64,000 bases of DNA, taken from NCBI RefSeq assembly GCF_014635045.1, contig NZ_BMCF01000008.1:1-64000 (forward strand), given 5' to 3'. The stretch is from Staphylococcus nepalensis. GTDB lineage: Bacteria; Bacillota; Bacilli; Staphylococcales; Staphylococcaceae. Positions 52,699 through 62,430 of the stretch are shown here, in pieces (position 1 is the stretch's first letter; each line of letters begins with the position of its first letter). A program made the position numbers and the translations under genes. The notes under the pieces are model-generated. The model was not told the origin of the DNA, ran no database searches, and saw only the letters and a program-made list of their open reading frames with translations.

Positions 52699-54579
52699 AT
52701 GGAAGCCTACAAAATTGAACATTTACATAAATCATATGCCGATAAAATCATTTTTGATGATTTACATCTGTCTATTTCTGAAGGTGAGAAAATAGGACTC
52801 GTGGGCATAAATGGTACAGGAAAGAGTACGTTATTGAAAGTCATCGCGGGTTTGGATGAAGATTTTGAAGCAGAAATCTCACACCCTAATGCTTACCGCA
52901 TACGTTATTCATCTCAAAAGCAAGAATTTCAAGATGATTTAACCGTTTTTGAAGCAGTATTAACTTCTGAAACCAAGACGCTTCAAGTGATACGCGCTTA
53001 TGAAGCTGCCGTAGTACGCTATAGTGAGACACAGAGTGAAACAGATTTCCAAAAAATGATGCAAGCACAGGAAGCGATGGATAATTATCAAGCTTGGGAT
53101 TATAGTGCTGAAATCAAAACGATTCTATCAAAATTAGGCATCAATGACACAGCTAAAAAAGTGAAAGCATTATCAGGTGGACAACAAAAACGTGTCGGGC
53201 TTGCGAAGACACTTATAGAACAACCTGACTTATTATTATTAGATGAGCCTACAAACCATTTAGATTTTGAGTCAATTAATTGGTTAATTAATTATGTAAA
53301 ACAATACCCTCACACTGTATTGTTTGTTACACATGATCGTTTTTTCTTAAATGAAGTATCATCCCGCATTATTGAATTAGATCGTGGTAAATTAACAACA
53401 TACCCTGGTAATTATGAGGATTACATTGCGCAACGTGCTGAAAATGAAGTCATTGAACAAAAACAACAAGCTAAACAACGTGCTTTATATAAACAAGAAT
53501 TAGCATGGATGCGTGCAGGTGTAAAGGCACGTTCTACCAAACAGCAAGCACGAAAAAATCGTTTTAAAGATTTAGAGGAAGACGTCAAAAATCAACACCA
53601 ACAAGATAAAGCTTCCTTAAATCTCGCATATTCAAGATTAGGAAAACAGGTATTCGAACTTGAAGATATATCAAAATGTATAGGCAATAAAACGTTATTT
53701 GAACATATCACCGAAATTATTAAAAATGGACAACAAATTGGTATTGTCGGTCCCAATGGTGCAGGTAAAACGACATTGCTGAATATTTTAAACGGTGATG
53801 ACCAATCATTTGAAGGGGTATTAAAAGTTGGTCAAACTGTCAAAATTGCTTATTTTAAACAAACCGAAGAGCGCATGGATAGAGATATTAGAATGATTGA
53901 TTACTTAAGAGAAGAGAGTGAAGTGGCTAAAGAAAAAGATGGCACGGCAGTTTCTGTTACACAACTATTAGAGCGTTTCCTATTTCCAAGTACTACACAT
54001 GGAAAGAAAGTGTATAAACTATCTGGTGGAGAACAAAAGAGGTTATATTTATTAAAATTACTCGTACATCAACCGAATGTTTTATTATTAGATGAACCAA
54101 CTAATGATTTAGATACTGAAACTTTAACGATTTTAGAAGATTATATTGCTACTTTTGGTGGCACTGTAATCACCGTGAGCCACGACAGATACTTTTTAAA
54201 TAAAGTTGCTCAAGAATTTTGGTATATCCATGATGGAAAGATGGATCGTATCATAGGCAGTTTTGAAGATTATGAAGCGTACCAAAAAGATTTAGAAAAA
54301 CAACAAGCGCAAGAAAAACAACAAACGAAAGCCAAATCAACGCATGAAAAGAAACAGAAAAAAGGTTTATCTTATAAGGAGAAAAAGGAATATGAAACAA
54401 TTATAGAACGTATTGAAACAACTGAGCATAGATTAGAAGCAATTGAGCAAGAAATGGTAGAAGCAAGTTCTGATTATGCTAAAGTAAAAGAATTAAATGA
54501 AGAACAACAAAGACTCAATGCTTTATACGAAGCAGATATAACAAGATGGAGCGAACTTGAAGAACTAAAAGAACAATGA
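52699..54579 (+). CDS. ABC-F ATPase, Uup/YfmR-like
   Basis: A 626-aa protein with two ATPase domains and no membrane segment. Walker A motifs GINGTGKST (about 34) and GPNGAGKTT; signatures LSGGQQKRVGLAK and LSGGEQKRLYLLK; Walker B LLLLDEPTNHLD and VLLLDEPTNDLD. The linker between domains is long and basic, and the C-terminal 70 residues form a coiled coil (KKEYETIIERIETTEHRLEA), the Uup/YfmR layout. YfmR in B. subtilis acts on stalled ribosomes together with EF-P. It is followed by recQ after 13 bases, probably in one transcript. Not an antibiotic-resistance type by its domain plan. Confidence 0.88.
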   Translation: MEAYKIEHLHKSYADKIIFDDLHLSISEGEKIGLVGINGTGKSTLLKVIAGLDEDFEAEISHPNAYRIRYSSQKQEFQDDLTVFEAVLTSETKTLQVIRAYEAAVVRYSETQSETDFQKMMQAQEAMDNYQAWDYSAEIKTILSKLGINDTAKKVKALSGGQQKRVGLAKTLIEQPDLLLLDEPTNHLDFESINWLINYVKQYPHTVLFVTHDRFFLNEVSSRIIELDRGKLTTYPGNYEDYIAQRAENEVIEQKQQAKQRALYKQELAWMRAGVKARSTKQQARKNRFKDLEEDVKNQHQQDKASLNLAYSRLGKQVFELEDISKCIGNKTLFEHITEIIKNGQQIGIVGPNGAGKTTLLNILNGDDQSFEGVLKVGQTVKIAYFKQTEERMDRDIRMIDYLREESEVAKEKDGTAVSVTQLLERFLFPSTTHGKKVYKLSGGEQKRLYLLKLLVHQPNVLLLDEPTNDLDTETLTILEDYIATFGGTVITVSHDRYFLNKVAQEFWYIHDGKMDRIIGSFEDYEAYQKDLEKQQAQEKQQTKAKSTHEKKQKKGLSYKEKKEYETIIERIETTEHRLEAIEQEMVEASSDYAKVKELNEEQQRLNALYEADITRWSELEELKEQ

Positions 54580-54592
54580 GGGATTTTATAAC

Positions 54593-56371
54593 ATGGAAGC
54601 AACGTTATCACATTATTTTGGCTATGACACCTTTCGTCCAGGTCAAAAAGAAATAATAACTAAAGTAATGGATCATCATAATGTACTTGGCGTTTTACCA
54701 ACTGGTGGGGGAAAATCAATTTGTTATCAAGTACCAGGGTTAATGTTAGGCGGCACAACAATCGTAATCAGCCCTTTAATCTCGTTGATGAAAGACCAAG
54801 TTGATCAATTAAAGGCCATGGGTATTAACGCAGCATATTTAAATAGTAGTTTGACGCAAAAGCAACAAAAACAAATTGAAGCGCAATTAAAAAATGGAGA
54901 AATCCAATTCCTATATGTCGCACCGGAACGCTTCGACAATGCTTACTTTATGCGTTTGTTACAGCAGTTAGAAATACACCTGGTCGCATTTGATGAAGCA
55001 CACTGTATTTCAAAATGGGGCCATGATTTTAGACCAAGTTACCAAGAAGTCATTCACAAAGTTTTTACTTTACCACAAGATTTTACAATTGTAGCGCTGA
55101 CAGCAACAGCCACGATTGAAGTGCAAAAAGATATTATGGATCGCTTGAATATCGACAAACAAGATGAAATTAAAACAAGCACGAAACGTCGTAATTTAGT
55201 GTTTCAAGTTAATCCTACATATCAACGACAAAAATTTGTTTTAGAATACGTTGCAGATCATAGTAAAGAAGCAGGTATTATTTATTGTTCAACACGAAAA
55301 CAAGTGGAAGAATTGCACGAAGCGCTTAAGAATCATAAGGTTAATAGCACTATTTATCACGCCGGTTTATCAAATAAAGAACGCGAAGCGGCACAAAATG
55401 ACTTTGTATACGACCGTGTTCGCGTGGTCGTGGCGACTAATGCTTTTGGTATGGGGATTGACAAATCCAATGTGCGGTTTGTTATTCATTATAATATGCC
55501 TGGGGATTTAGAGTCGTATTATCAAGAAGCAGGCCGTGCAGGTCGTGACGGTCTAAAAAGTGATTGTATTCTTTTATTCAGTGATAGAGATATCGGTTTG
55601 CACCAGTACTTTATTTCATCATCGAAGGCAGACGATGACTATAAAGAAAAAATGGGTGAAAAATTGAGTAAAATGCTTCTCTATACAAAGACTAAAAAAT
55701 GTTTAGAAGCAACCTTAGTTCATTATTTTGAGCCAAATGAAAAACTTGAAGAATGTGGCCAATGTAGTAACTGCGTTAGGGAAAATAAAACGTACGATAT
55801 GACTAATGAGGCTAAGATGATTGTGAGTTGTATTGCGCGTATGAAGCAACGAGAAAGTTATAGTGTTATCATACAAGTCTTAAGAGGTGAAGATTCTGAT
55901 TACATTCGCTACTGTGATTACAATCAATTGTCAACGCATGGTATTATGAAAAACTATACAACGTCAGAACTCAGCCATCTTATTGACGAATTACGATTTA
56001 AAGGGTTTTTAAATGAACATGATGAAATATTAATTTGTGATGTTTCTGTTAAAGAATTATTGAATAATGAGGTTGCGATTTACACGACGCCGTTTAAACG
56101 TAAATCAAAAGAAAAAGTAAATATTAATACAGTTGAAGGTGTTGACCGTGCGTTATTTGATGAATTGATTGATGTTCGTAAACAATTAAGTGAAAAATTA
56201 GACATTCCACCTGTGAGTATATTTTCAGATTTTACTTTAGAAGAGTTTGCAAAAAGAAAACCAGAATCCAAACAAGAAATGATATTGATTGATGGCGTTG
56301 GAAGTTATAAATTAAAACACTATTGCCCCATATTTTTAGATACCATCCAATCATATAAAGCTCAAATCTAA
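54593..56371 (+). CDS. recQ: RecQ-family ATP-dependent DNA helicase
   Basis: A 592-aa superfamily 2 helicase. Motif 0 FRPGQKEII, Walker A LPTGGGKSICYQ, motif II VAFDEAHCISKWGHDFRPSY, motif III ALTATAT, motif VI QEAGRAGRDG. A zinc-binding region (CLEATLVHYFE ... CGQCSNC), winged helix, and a C-terminal HRDC domain (ALFDELIDVRKQLSEKLDIPP) complete the RecQ plan. It unwinds 3'-tailed DNA in recombinational repair. Follows the ABC-F gene by 13 bases. Some staphylococci carry a second RecQ-like protein, so recQ here is by similarity. Confidence 0.93.
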   Translation: MEATLSHYFGYDTFRPGQKEIITKVMDHHNVLGVLPTGGGKSICYQVPGLMLGGTTIVISPLISLMKDQVDQLKAMGINAAYLNSSLTQKQQKQIEAQLKNGEIQFLYVAPERFDNAYFMRLLQQLEIHLVAFDEAHCISKWGHDFRPSYQEVIHKVFTLPQDFTIVALTATATIEVQKDIMDRLNIDKQDEIKTSTKRRNLVFQVNPTYQRQKFVLEYVADHSKEAGIIYCSTRKQVEELHEALKNHKVNSTIYHAGLSNKEREAAQNDFVYDRVRVVVATNAFGMGIDKSNVRFVIHYNMPGDLESYYQEAGRAGRDGLKSDCILLFSDRDIGLHQYFISSSKADDDYKEKMGEKLSKMLLYTKTKKCLEATLVHYFEPNEKLEECGQCSNCVRENKTYDMTNEAKMIVSCIARMKQRESYSVIIQVLRGEDSDYIRYCDYNQLSTHGIMKNYTTSELSHLIDELRFKGFLNEHDEILICDVSVKELLNNEVAIYTTPFKRKSKEKVNINTVEGVDRALFDELIDVRKQLSEKLDIPPVSIFSDFTLEEFAKRKPESKQEMILIDGVGSYKLKHYCPIFLDTIQSYKAQI

Positions 56372-56661
56372 TTGAGCAGATAATTGTTTTTCGAATATAT
56401 AAACGTATATACTTACTTTTAATGATATTAAAATTTATTATTTTGGAATTATTGAAAAAGCGAAGTTAATTTGACAACTATAGGTATACTATGCGAATAC
56501 AAATGCAATAGTTATATTGGTTAGTTGAGAATTAACTTCTTTTTTTATACTAGATTATAGAAATAATAAGATTAACTTGTTAGCAAATAGGTTATGTGAT
56601 TAATATATGTATTTATTTTAAAGAGATAGTGAAGTGCTATGAATAGAGTGAGGGTGACAAA

Positions 56662-57624
56662 GTGATAGAATTTAAAAACGTAGTAAAACGTTATGGGGAT
56701 AAAACAGCTGTAGATAATCTCAGTTTTAATATAGACGAGGGTGAATTTTTTGTTTTAATTGGTCCTTCAGGTTGTGGAAAAACGACCACGCTAAAAATGA
56801 TCAATCGCTTAATTTCATTAACAGAAGGGTATATTTATTTCAAAGATAAACCGATAAGTGATTACCCTGTTTATGAAATGCGCTGGGACATAGGTTATGT
56901 GTTACAACAAATCGCATTGTTCCCCCATTTAACCATCAAAGAAAATATTGCACAAGTACCGCAAATGAAAAAATGGAAAGAAGCAGATATTGATAAACGT
57001 ATAGATGAATTAATGGATATGGTCGGATTAGAACCAGAAGTATACAAAGATAGAAAACCGGATGAGTTGTCAGGAGGCCAACAACAACGTGTTGGTGTAG
57101 TGCGTGCTTTAGCGGCTGATCCTCCAGTTATTTTAATGGATGAACCGTATAGTGCCCTAGACCCAATCAGTAGAGAGAAGCTGCAAGATGACTTAATTGA
57201 ATTACAACAAAAAATTAAAAAAACAATTGTTTTCGTAACGCATGATATACAAGAAGCCATGAAACTGGGTGACAGAATTTGTTTGTTAGACAAAGGACAT
57301 GTCGAACAAATAGATACTCCAGAAAATATGGTTAACCATCCTAAAAGTGATTTTGTAAAACAGTTTATTGGGGATAAAGTGCCAAAAATAGAAAAAGATA
57401 TCAAATTATCAGAACTTATCGGTGATTTAACGATTAGTGAATCAGAGGCAACACAAGGGTATCCAATTGTTAGTAGTAATCAATCAGTTAAAAATATTTA
57501 TAGTGATTTGGCAAACCATGAAGCTATTATTATTGACGATGAAGCGACTGCTACACAACATGTGCTTAAACGAGAAGATATGTTCCAATATCTGTCGAAA
57601 CGTGCGGGGGGTAGTGATAAATGA
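56662..57624 (+). CDS. Betaine/carnitine/choline-type ABC importer ATPase (OpuCA-like)
   Basis: A 320-aa ATPase. Walker A GPSGCGKTTTLKMINRL, Q-loop YVLQQIALFPHLT, signature LSGGQQQRVGVVRALA, Walker B VILMDEPYSALDP and FVTHDIQEA; the C-terminal 80 residues are a CBS-like regulatory region, as in OpuCA. Start is GTG after GAGGGTG. It couples with the fused permease-binding protein by a four-base overlap (ATGA). Energises uptake of an osmolyte or of ergothioneine (see partner). I saw no clear promoter in the 290-base gap upstream; a TTGACA at about 56471 has no partner at 17 bases. Confidence 0.9.
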   Translation: MIEFKNVVKRYGDKTAVDNLSFNIDEGEFFVLIGPSGCGKTTTLKMINRLISLTEGYIYFKDKPISDYPVYEMRWDIGYVLQQIALFPHLTIKENIAQVPQMKKWKEADIDKRIDELMDMVGLEPEVYKDRKPDELSGGQQQRVGVVRALAADPPVILMDEPYSALDPISREKLQDDLIELQQKIKKTIVFVTHDIQEAMKLGDRICLLDKGHVEQIDTPENMVNHPKSDFVKQFIGDKVPKIEKDIKLSELIGDLTISESEATQGYPIVSSNQSVKNIYSDLANHEAIIIDDEATATQHVLKREDMFQYLSKRAGGSDK

Positions 57625-59135
57625 ATGAATTGATCAATACGCTTTTAGACCGTAAGGGACAATTATTAACTACGATATTAGAACATATACAGATATCTTT
57701 TATCGCGCTACTTATCGCTGCAGTAATTGGTGTTCCACTTGGTATTTTGCTAACAAAAACAGATAAGATCTCTGAAATTGTGATGAATATTGCAGCAGTA
57801 TTGCAAACAATACCATCATTAGCATTATTAGGGTTGATGATACCATTGTTTGGCATTGGGAAGGTTCCCGCAGTCATTGCATTAGTTGTTTATGCATTAT
57901 TGCCGATATTAAGAAATACATATACAGGCATTAGTGAGGTAGATAGCTCACTAATAGAAGCTGCAAAAGGTATCGGTATGAAACCAGGGCGAAGACTAAC
58001 GAAAGTAGAATTACCATTAGCGACCCCAGTAATTATGGCAGGTATTAGAACGGCTATGGTGCTTATAATAGGAACTGCTACGTTGGCAGCTTTAATAGGT
58101 GCTGGGGGTTTAGGTGATTTAATTCTTTTAGGTATTGATAGAAATGATACATCACTTATAATCATTGGTGCTATTCCTGCCGCTTTATTAGCGATCCTAT
58201 TTGATTTAGTTCTGCGTTATATGCAAAAAATTTCTTACAAAAAATTACTTATTTCTCTCGGTTCAATGGTCGTCATATTGCTATTAGTTATTGTTGGACC
58301 AATGCTTGCACAAAAAGGTGATAAGATTACATTAGCGGGTAAACTTGGTTCAGAACCATCCGTAATTACAAATATGTATAAGATTTTAATTGAAGATGAA
58401 ACAGATAACACAGTTGAAGTTAAAGATGGTATGGGGAAAACCACATTCCTTTTCAACGCATTGAAATCTGATGATATCGATGGTTATCTAGAATTTACAG
58501 GAACTGTGCTTGGAGAATTAACGAAAGAAGATTTAAAATCTAAGCAAGAAGATAAAGTATATAATCAAGCTAAATCGAGTTTAGAAGATAAATATGATAT
58601 AACAATGTTGAAGCCAATGAAATACAATAATACTTATTCATTAGCGGTAAAAAAAGATTTTGCAGAAAAACATGACCTCAAAACAATAGGTGATTTGAAT
58701 AAAGTGAGCGATCAGATTAAACCTGGTTTTACGTTAGAGTTTAACGACCGTAGTGATGGCTATCCAGCAGTTAAAAAAGCATATGATTTAAATGTTGGTA
58801 AAGCGAAGACAATGGAACCAAAATTAAGATATCAAGCAGTTGAAAGCGGCGATATTAATTTAATAGACGCATATTCAACTGATGCTGAGTTAAAGCAATA
58901 TGATATGGTTATACTAGAGGATGATAAAAAAGTATTCCCTCCATATCAAGGCGCTCCAATGTTTAAAACGTCGTATTTAGAATCTCATCCTGAAATAAAA
59001 GCACCACTGAATAAACTGGAAGATAAAATTTCTGATGAAGATATGCAACAAATGAATTATGAAGTTACAGTAAAAAAACAAGATCCATATCAGGTAGCGA
59101 AAAATTATCTAGAAAAACATGATTTAGTGGATTAA
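57621..59135 (+). CDS. Fused permease and substrate-binding protein, OpuC/EgtU type
   Basis: A 504-aa fusion. Residues 1-210 form an ABC permease domain (EAAKGIGMKPGRRLTKVELPLATPVI is the ATPase-contact loop), a further helix near 210-230 anchors the C-terminal binding domain (about 235-504, LGSEPSVITNMYKILIEDE). This two-gene layout occurs both in OpuC-like betaine/choline systems and in EgtUV, the ergothioneine importer of several Firmicutes. Sequence by eye cannot decide. The start overlaps the ATPase gene (ATGA). A terminator follows. Confidence 0.88.
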   Translation: MNELINTLLDRKGQLLTTILEHIQISFIALLIAAVIGVPLGILLTKTDKISEIVMNIAAVLQTIPSLALLGLMIPLFGIGKVPAVIALVVYALLPILRNTYTGISEVDSSLIEAAKGIGMKPGRRLTKVELPLATPVIMAGIRTAMVLIIGTATLAALIGAGGLGDLILLGIDRNDTSLIIIGAIPAALLAILFDLVLRYMQKISYKKLLISLGSMVVILLLVIVGPMLAQKGDKITLAGKLGSEPSVITNMYKILIEDETDNTVEVKDGMGKTTFLFNALKSDDIDGYLEFTGTVLGELTKEDLKSKQEDKVYNQAKSSLEDKYDITMLKPMKYNNTYSLAVKKDFAEKHDLKTIGDLNKVSDQIKPGFTLEFNDRSDGYPAVKKAYDLNVGKAKTMEPKLRYQAVESGDINLIDAYSTDAELKQYDMVILEDDKKVFPPYQGAPMFKTSYLESHPEIKAPLNKLEDKISDEDMQQMNYEVTVKKQDPYQVAKNYLEKHDLVD

Positions 59136-59148
59136 CTCATAGATATAT

Positions 59149-59208
59149 ACAAGTTCAATGAAACCTTTATTAGCTAGAAAATAAGCGGGTTCATTTGAAC
59201 TTGTATTT
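59149..59208 (+). terminator. Terminator of the ABC importer operon
   Basis: ACAAGTTCAATGAAACC (59149-59165) pairs with GGGTTCATTTGAACTTGT (59187-59204) with few mismatches, followed by a T-rich tail. Confidence 0.85.
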
Positions 59209-59328
59209 ATTTTTGGTGTACAACTCTGGTTTTATAAATAAAGGCGCATTGATTTTCAATAGGCATAAGGTTTATAATAGTTACTAAGTTTTGAAATTTC
59301 TGTAAATTTAAGGAGGCCCGAACTAACA

Positions 59329-60384
59329 ATGAAAAAACAAATTGAACAATTATCAGCATACCAACCAGGCTTATCACCTAGAGCATTAAAAGAACAATAC
59401 GGGATTGAAGGTGAGTTGTATAAATTAGCCTCTAACGAAAACTTGTATGGACCATCTCCAAAAGTAAAAGAAGCAATTAAAAATCATTTAGATGAATTGC
59501 AATTTTACCCTGAAACGGGTTCTCCGTTAATTAAAGAAGCAATAAGTAAGCATTTAAACGTTGATCCTGCACGTATTTTATTTGGCGCAGGGCTAGATGA
59601 AGTTATATTGATGATTTCGCGTGCTGTGCTAACAGCAGGGGATAAAATCGTCACAAGTGAGATGACTTTTGGCCAATATTATCATAATGCAATTGTAGAA
59701 TCGGCAGACGTTGTGCAAGTACCTTTAAAAGAAGGCGGATTTGATTTAGAAGGTATCTTATCCGAAGTTGACGATAATACCAAATTAGTATGGCTATGTA
59801 ATCCGAACAACCCTACTGGTACATATTTTACACATAATGAATTAAAAAGTTTCTTAGAACGTGTGCCAAGTCATATTCCAGTAATTATTGATGAGGCTTA
59901 TGTCGAATTCGTAACGGCTGAAGATTTTCCTAATTCATTAGCATTACAAGAAGCATTCTCGAATGCCTTCTTACTTAGAACTTTCTCTAAAGCATATGGC
60001 TTAGCAGGTATGCGTATCGGTTATGTTGTTGCTGCCCAAGAAGCTATTGAGAAATGGAATATCATTCGTCCACCATTTAACGTAGGGCGTCTATCAGAAC
60101 ATGCTGCACTAGCAGCATTGGCAGACCAAGATTATTTAACTTCTATTCGTGAAAAAAATGCACGAGAAAGAACTAAATTTTTTAATTTAGTGAAAAGTGA
60201 TCGATTAAACCCAAGTCAAACGAATTTCATTTTTGTGCATACATCTAAGCCACACGAATTATATGAAGCATTATTAAAAGTAGGATGTATTACAAGAGAA
60301 TTTCCTAACGGTGTTAGAATTACAATAGGATTCCCAGAACAAAATGATAAAATGATTGAAGTTTTAAATAACTTTAATCTATAA
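59329..60384 (+). CDS. hisC: Histidinol-phosphate aminotransferase
   Basis: A 351-aa class I PLP aminotransferase. The HisC pattern is clear: [54 protein letters not shown], and [17 protein letters not shown] with the PLP lysine at 221. It transaminates imidazole-acetol phosphate to histidinol phosphate, and similar enzymes also act on aromatic amino acids. No other histidine gene is near; it stands alone between two structured terminators, so a broader aromatic role is possible. AGGAGG ribosome site. Confidence 0.9.
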   Translation: MKKQIEQLSAYQPGLSPRALKEQYGIEGELYKLASNENLYGPSPKVKEAIKNHLDELQFYPETGSPLIKEAISKHLNVDPARILFGAGLDEVILMISRAVLTAGDKIVTSEMTFGQYYHNAIVESADVVQVPLKEGGFDLEGILSEVDDNTKLVWLCNPNNPTGTYFTHNELKSFLERVPSHIPVIIDEAYVEFVTAEDFPNSLALQEAFSNAFLLRTFSKAYGLAGMRIGYVVAAQEAIEKWNIIRPPFNVGRLSEHAALAALADQDYLTSIREKNARERTKFFNLVKSDRLNPSQTNFIFVHTSKPHELYEALLKVGCITREFPNGVRITIGFPEQNDKMIEVLNNFNL

Positions 60385-60402
60385 AACTTTAAATATAAAA
60401 AT

Positions 60403-60515
60403 AAAACGCTCAACGAACTCAAATATATTAACGCCATAGTATAGATATATAATTGCTGTAAGATTATATGAGAAAGCTATATATAAATTTGGTTTAGTTG
60501 AGCGTTTTTTGCTAT
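60403..60515 (+). terminator. Long-range stem with terminator tail after hisC
   Basis: AAAACGCTCAAC (60403-60414) pairs with GTTGAGCGTTTT (60497-60508), extended by AAC/GTT and CAAAT/ATTTG pairings, followed by TTTTTT. The closed loop of about 85 bases contains its own hairpin (ATATAAT ... ATTATAT). Much larger than a normal terminator; it may be a small RNA or a structured 3' UTR. Confidence 0.55.
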
Positions 60516-60612
60516 ACTGTTAGTGATTCATAGCGCAATAATGTGATAGGATACAAGATTAGCACATTAGAATAATTGAGGAATGAGATTTTAAAAGGGA
60601 GTAGAGTATTAG

Positions 60613-61161
60613 ATGACAAGAAAATCAATTGCTATTGATATGGATGAAGTGCTTGCTGATACAGTAGGCGCACTTATTGAAGATGTAAATAAACGTACAG
60701 ATTTGGGAATTACGTATGACATGTTAGATGGCAAGAAATTAAGACACGCAATGCCAGAACATGATGGCTTATTACATGAAATTTTACGCGAGCCAGGTTT
60801 TTTCAAAAAATTAAAAGTAATGGCACATTCGCAAAAAGTAGTTAAAAAACTTACTGAACATTACGATGTATTTATTGCTACTGCTGCGATGGATGTCCCG
60901 ACTTCATTTCATGACAAGTATGCATGGTTAAGAGAATATTTTCCATTTTTAGACCCACAGCATTTTGTATTTTGCGGTCGCAAAGATATCGTTAATGCAG
61001 ATTATTTAATCGATGACAATCCGCGCCAACTCGCGATATTTACTGGTAAATCAATCATGTACACAGCTTCACATAACGTGAATGATGACAGGTTTACACG
61101 GGTGAATAATTGGTATGATGTGGAGCAATATTTCTTAGGCGATAGTGAATATAACATTTAA
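60613..61161 (+). CDS. 5'(3')-deoxyribonucleotidase family protein (HAD, NT5C type)
   Basis: A 182-aa HAD phosphatase. The nucleophile motif is [15 protein letters not shown] (DxDE), motif II is VFIATAAM, and the terminal acidic motif is [13 protein letters not shown]. This set fits the NT5C/putative 5'(3')-deoxyribonucleotidase family that dephosphorylates pyrimidine deoxynucleotides. A GGGAG ribosome site precedes ATG. Monocistronic with a terminator downstream. Confidence 0.88.
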   Translation: MTRKSIAIDMDEVLADTVGALIEDVNKRTDLGITYDMLDGKKLRHAMPEHDGLLHEILREPGFFKKLKVMAHSQKVVKKLTEHYDVFIATAAMDVPTSFHDKYAWLREYFPFLDPQHFVFCGRKDIVNADYLIDDNPRQLAIFTGKSIMYTASHNVNDDRFTRVNNWYDVEQYFLGDSEYNI

Positions 61162-61285
61162 GATAGACAAGATAAAAAGTAGTTATAAATCATTATCTAG
61201 AAATAGAAGTTTTTTATAACCAGTCAAATAGATATCAGTTAAACAGAAATTTAACTTTTTATAAGATATTTATTATCTAACTCAA

Positions 61286-61337
61286 ACAAAGAGCGATGAA
61301 ACAATCTGTAATGTAGATGTTTTTATCGCTCTTGTTA
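61286..61337. terminator. Terminator between convergent genes
   Basis: AAGAGCGAT-G-AAACA pairs with TGTTT-T-TATCGCTCTT (from about 61289 to 61334) with a small internal loop. Serves the deoxyribonucleotidase gene and probably the opposing lipid kinase gene. Confidence 0.85.
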
Positions 61338-61351
61338 ATGTGATAATAAGT

Positions 61352-62305
61352 TTAATCATCATATTGTTCTTTTTTATTAGCAGGCAAGGTTAAAATTTTA
61401 ATTGCGTTAGGTATTATTTCAATATTAATGGGCGTTTTCAATGCAATTTCTCCATCGATATCGACCTTTATTTGAGGTTCAGTTTCTATGGATATCTTTT
61501 TAGATAAGAGATGTTGAATACCGTCTGTCATATGATTCCAATTCATGCTGTCTCTTTGTTTAAATATATCACTTAGGACGCTTGAACTATGTTCTTCAAA
61601 AATAAATAAATTTAAATACCCATCATTAGGAGAAAGGTCTGTTAAAGGTATGCGACTGCCACCTATGAATAAGCCATTTGCAACGACAAGCATCGCTGTA
61701 TTACCATCAATGACTGTATCATCTACTGTCAATTTGTAGTCAAAGTGTTCTGGGTTAAGCAATGTTTTAACAGTAGAACTTACATAACTCAATTTACCAA
61801 AGAGATCTTTGTTACCGTTTTGAACATTTTCAGCATTTTGCACAATGAGTCCCAATCCCGCAAAGTTTAATGCGTATTGGTCATTAATTTTCATAACATC
61901 GTAGGATTGCAACTCTGATTGGATAAGTTGTTGGCTAGCGGTTTTATGACGTGGGCTTATGTTTAACGTTTTAACAAAGTCATTAAATGTACCACCAGGG
62001 ATAATACCGATAGGGACATCCAATTCATGTTGCATGATGCCGTTTACTAATTCATTTATTGTCCCGTCTCCACCTAGAATAAAGATAATATCAACATCAT
62101 CACTGTAACTTTGGTTTTTAATCTTTTGACAATATTGAATAATATCTCCTTCATTTTCACTTAATTGTATAGAAAGATGTTTGCAAAATGTAGTTAACGA
62201 CGTTGCAACATCTCCTAATCCTCTATAAATATCTTTAATACCGCTTTGTTCATGGTAAAATAAGACACCGTGTTTGAATTTATTACTTTCCAATTGAGTC
62301 ACCAT
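61352..62305 (-). CDS. Diacylglycerol kinase family lipid kinase
   Basis: A 317-aa soluble kinase of the DAGK_cat (DgkB/YegS/BmrU) family. The catalytic glycine-rich loop is [19 protein letters not shown], followed by [17 protein letters not shown], and [11 protein letters not shown] and VDIDGE near the C-terminus hold the metal- and lipid-binding residues. It may phosphorylate diacylglycerol released by LtaS, returning it to phospholipid synthesis as DgkB does, but staphylococci also have other family members, so the paralogue is not certain. No clear operon partner. Confidence 0.85.
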   Translation of the reverse strand: MVTQLESNKFKHGVLFYHEQSGIKDIYRGLGDVATSLTTFCKHLSIQLSENEGDIIQYCQKIKNQSYSDDVDIIFILGGDGTINELVNGIMQHELDVPIGIIPGGTFNDFVKTLNISPRHKTASQQLIQSELQSYDVMKINDQYALNFAGLGLIVQNAENVQNGNKDLFGKLSYVSSTVKTLLNPEHFDYKLTVDDTVIDGNTAMLVVANGLFIGGSRIPLTDLSPNDGYLNLFIFEEHSSSVLSDIFKQRDSMNWNHMTDGIQHLLSKKISIETEPQIKVDIDGEIALKTPINIEIIPNAIKILTLPANKKEQYDD

Positions 62306-62371
62306 ATTCCTTTGAATTTTGCTTTCTCCTAAACTTTACCCCAAATTTACTAGATGTAAATATAAAAAGAA

Positions 62372-62421
62372 GGAGCAGGTCAAAAATCATTTTAGGAAAA
62401 AGTGATTTTTGTACCGCTCCC
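62372..62421. terminator. Bidirectional terminator downstream of dtpT
   Basis: GGAGC-A-GG-T-CAAAAATCA (from 62372) pairs with TGATTTTTG-TA-CC-GCTCC (to 62420) with small mismatches. The minus-strand side ends in CTTCTTTTTAT, so it terminates dtpT. Confidence 0.85.
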
Positions 62422-62430
62422 TCGAACTTA

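Noticed and set aside
56895..57404. Minus-strand 169-codon frame
   Set aside because: It is antisense to the conserved ATPase core of the importer gene, Ser/Cys-rich as expected of a shadow frame.
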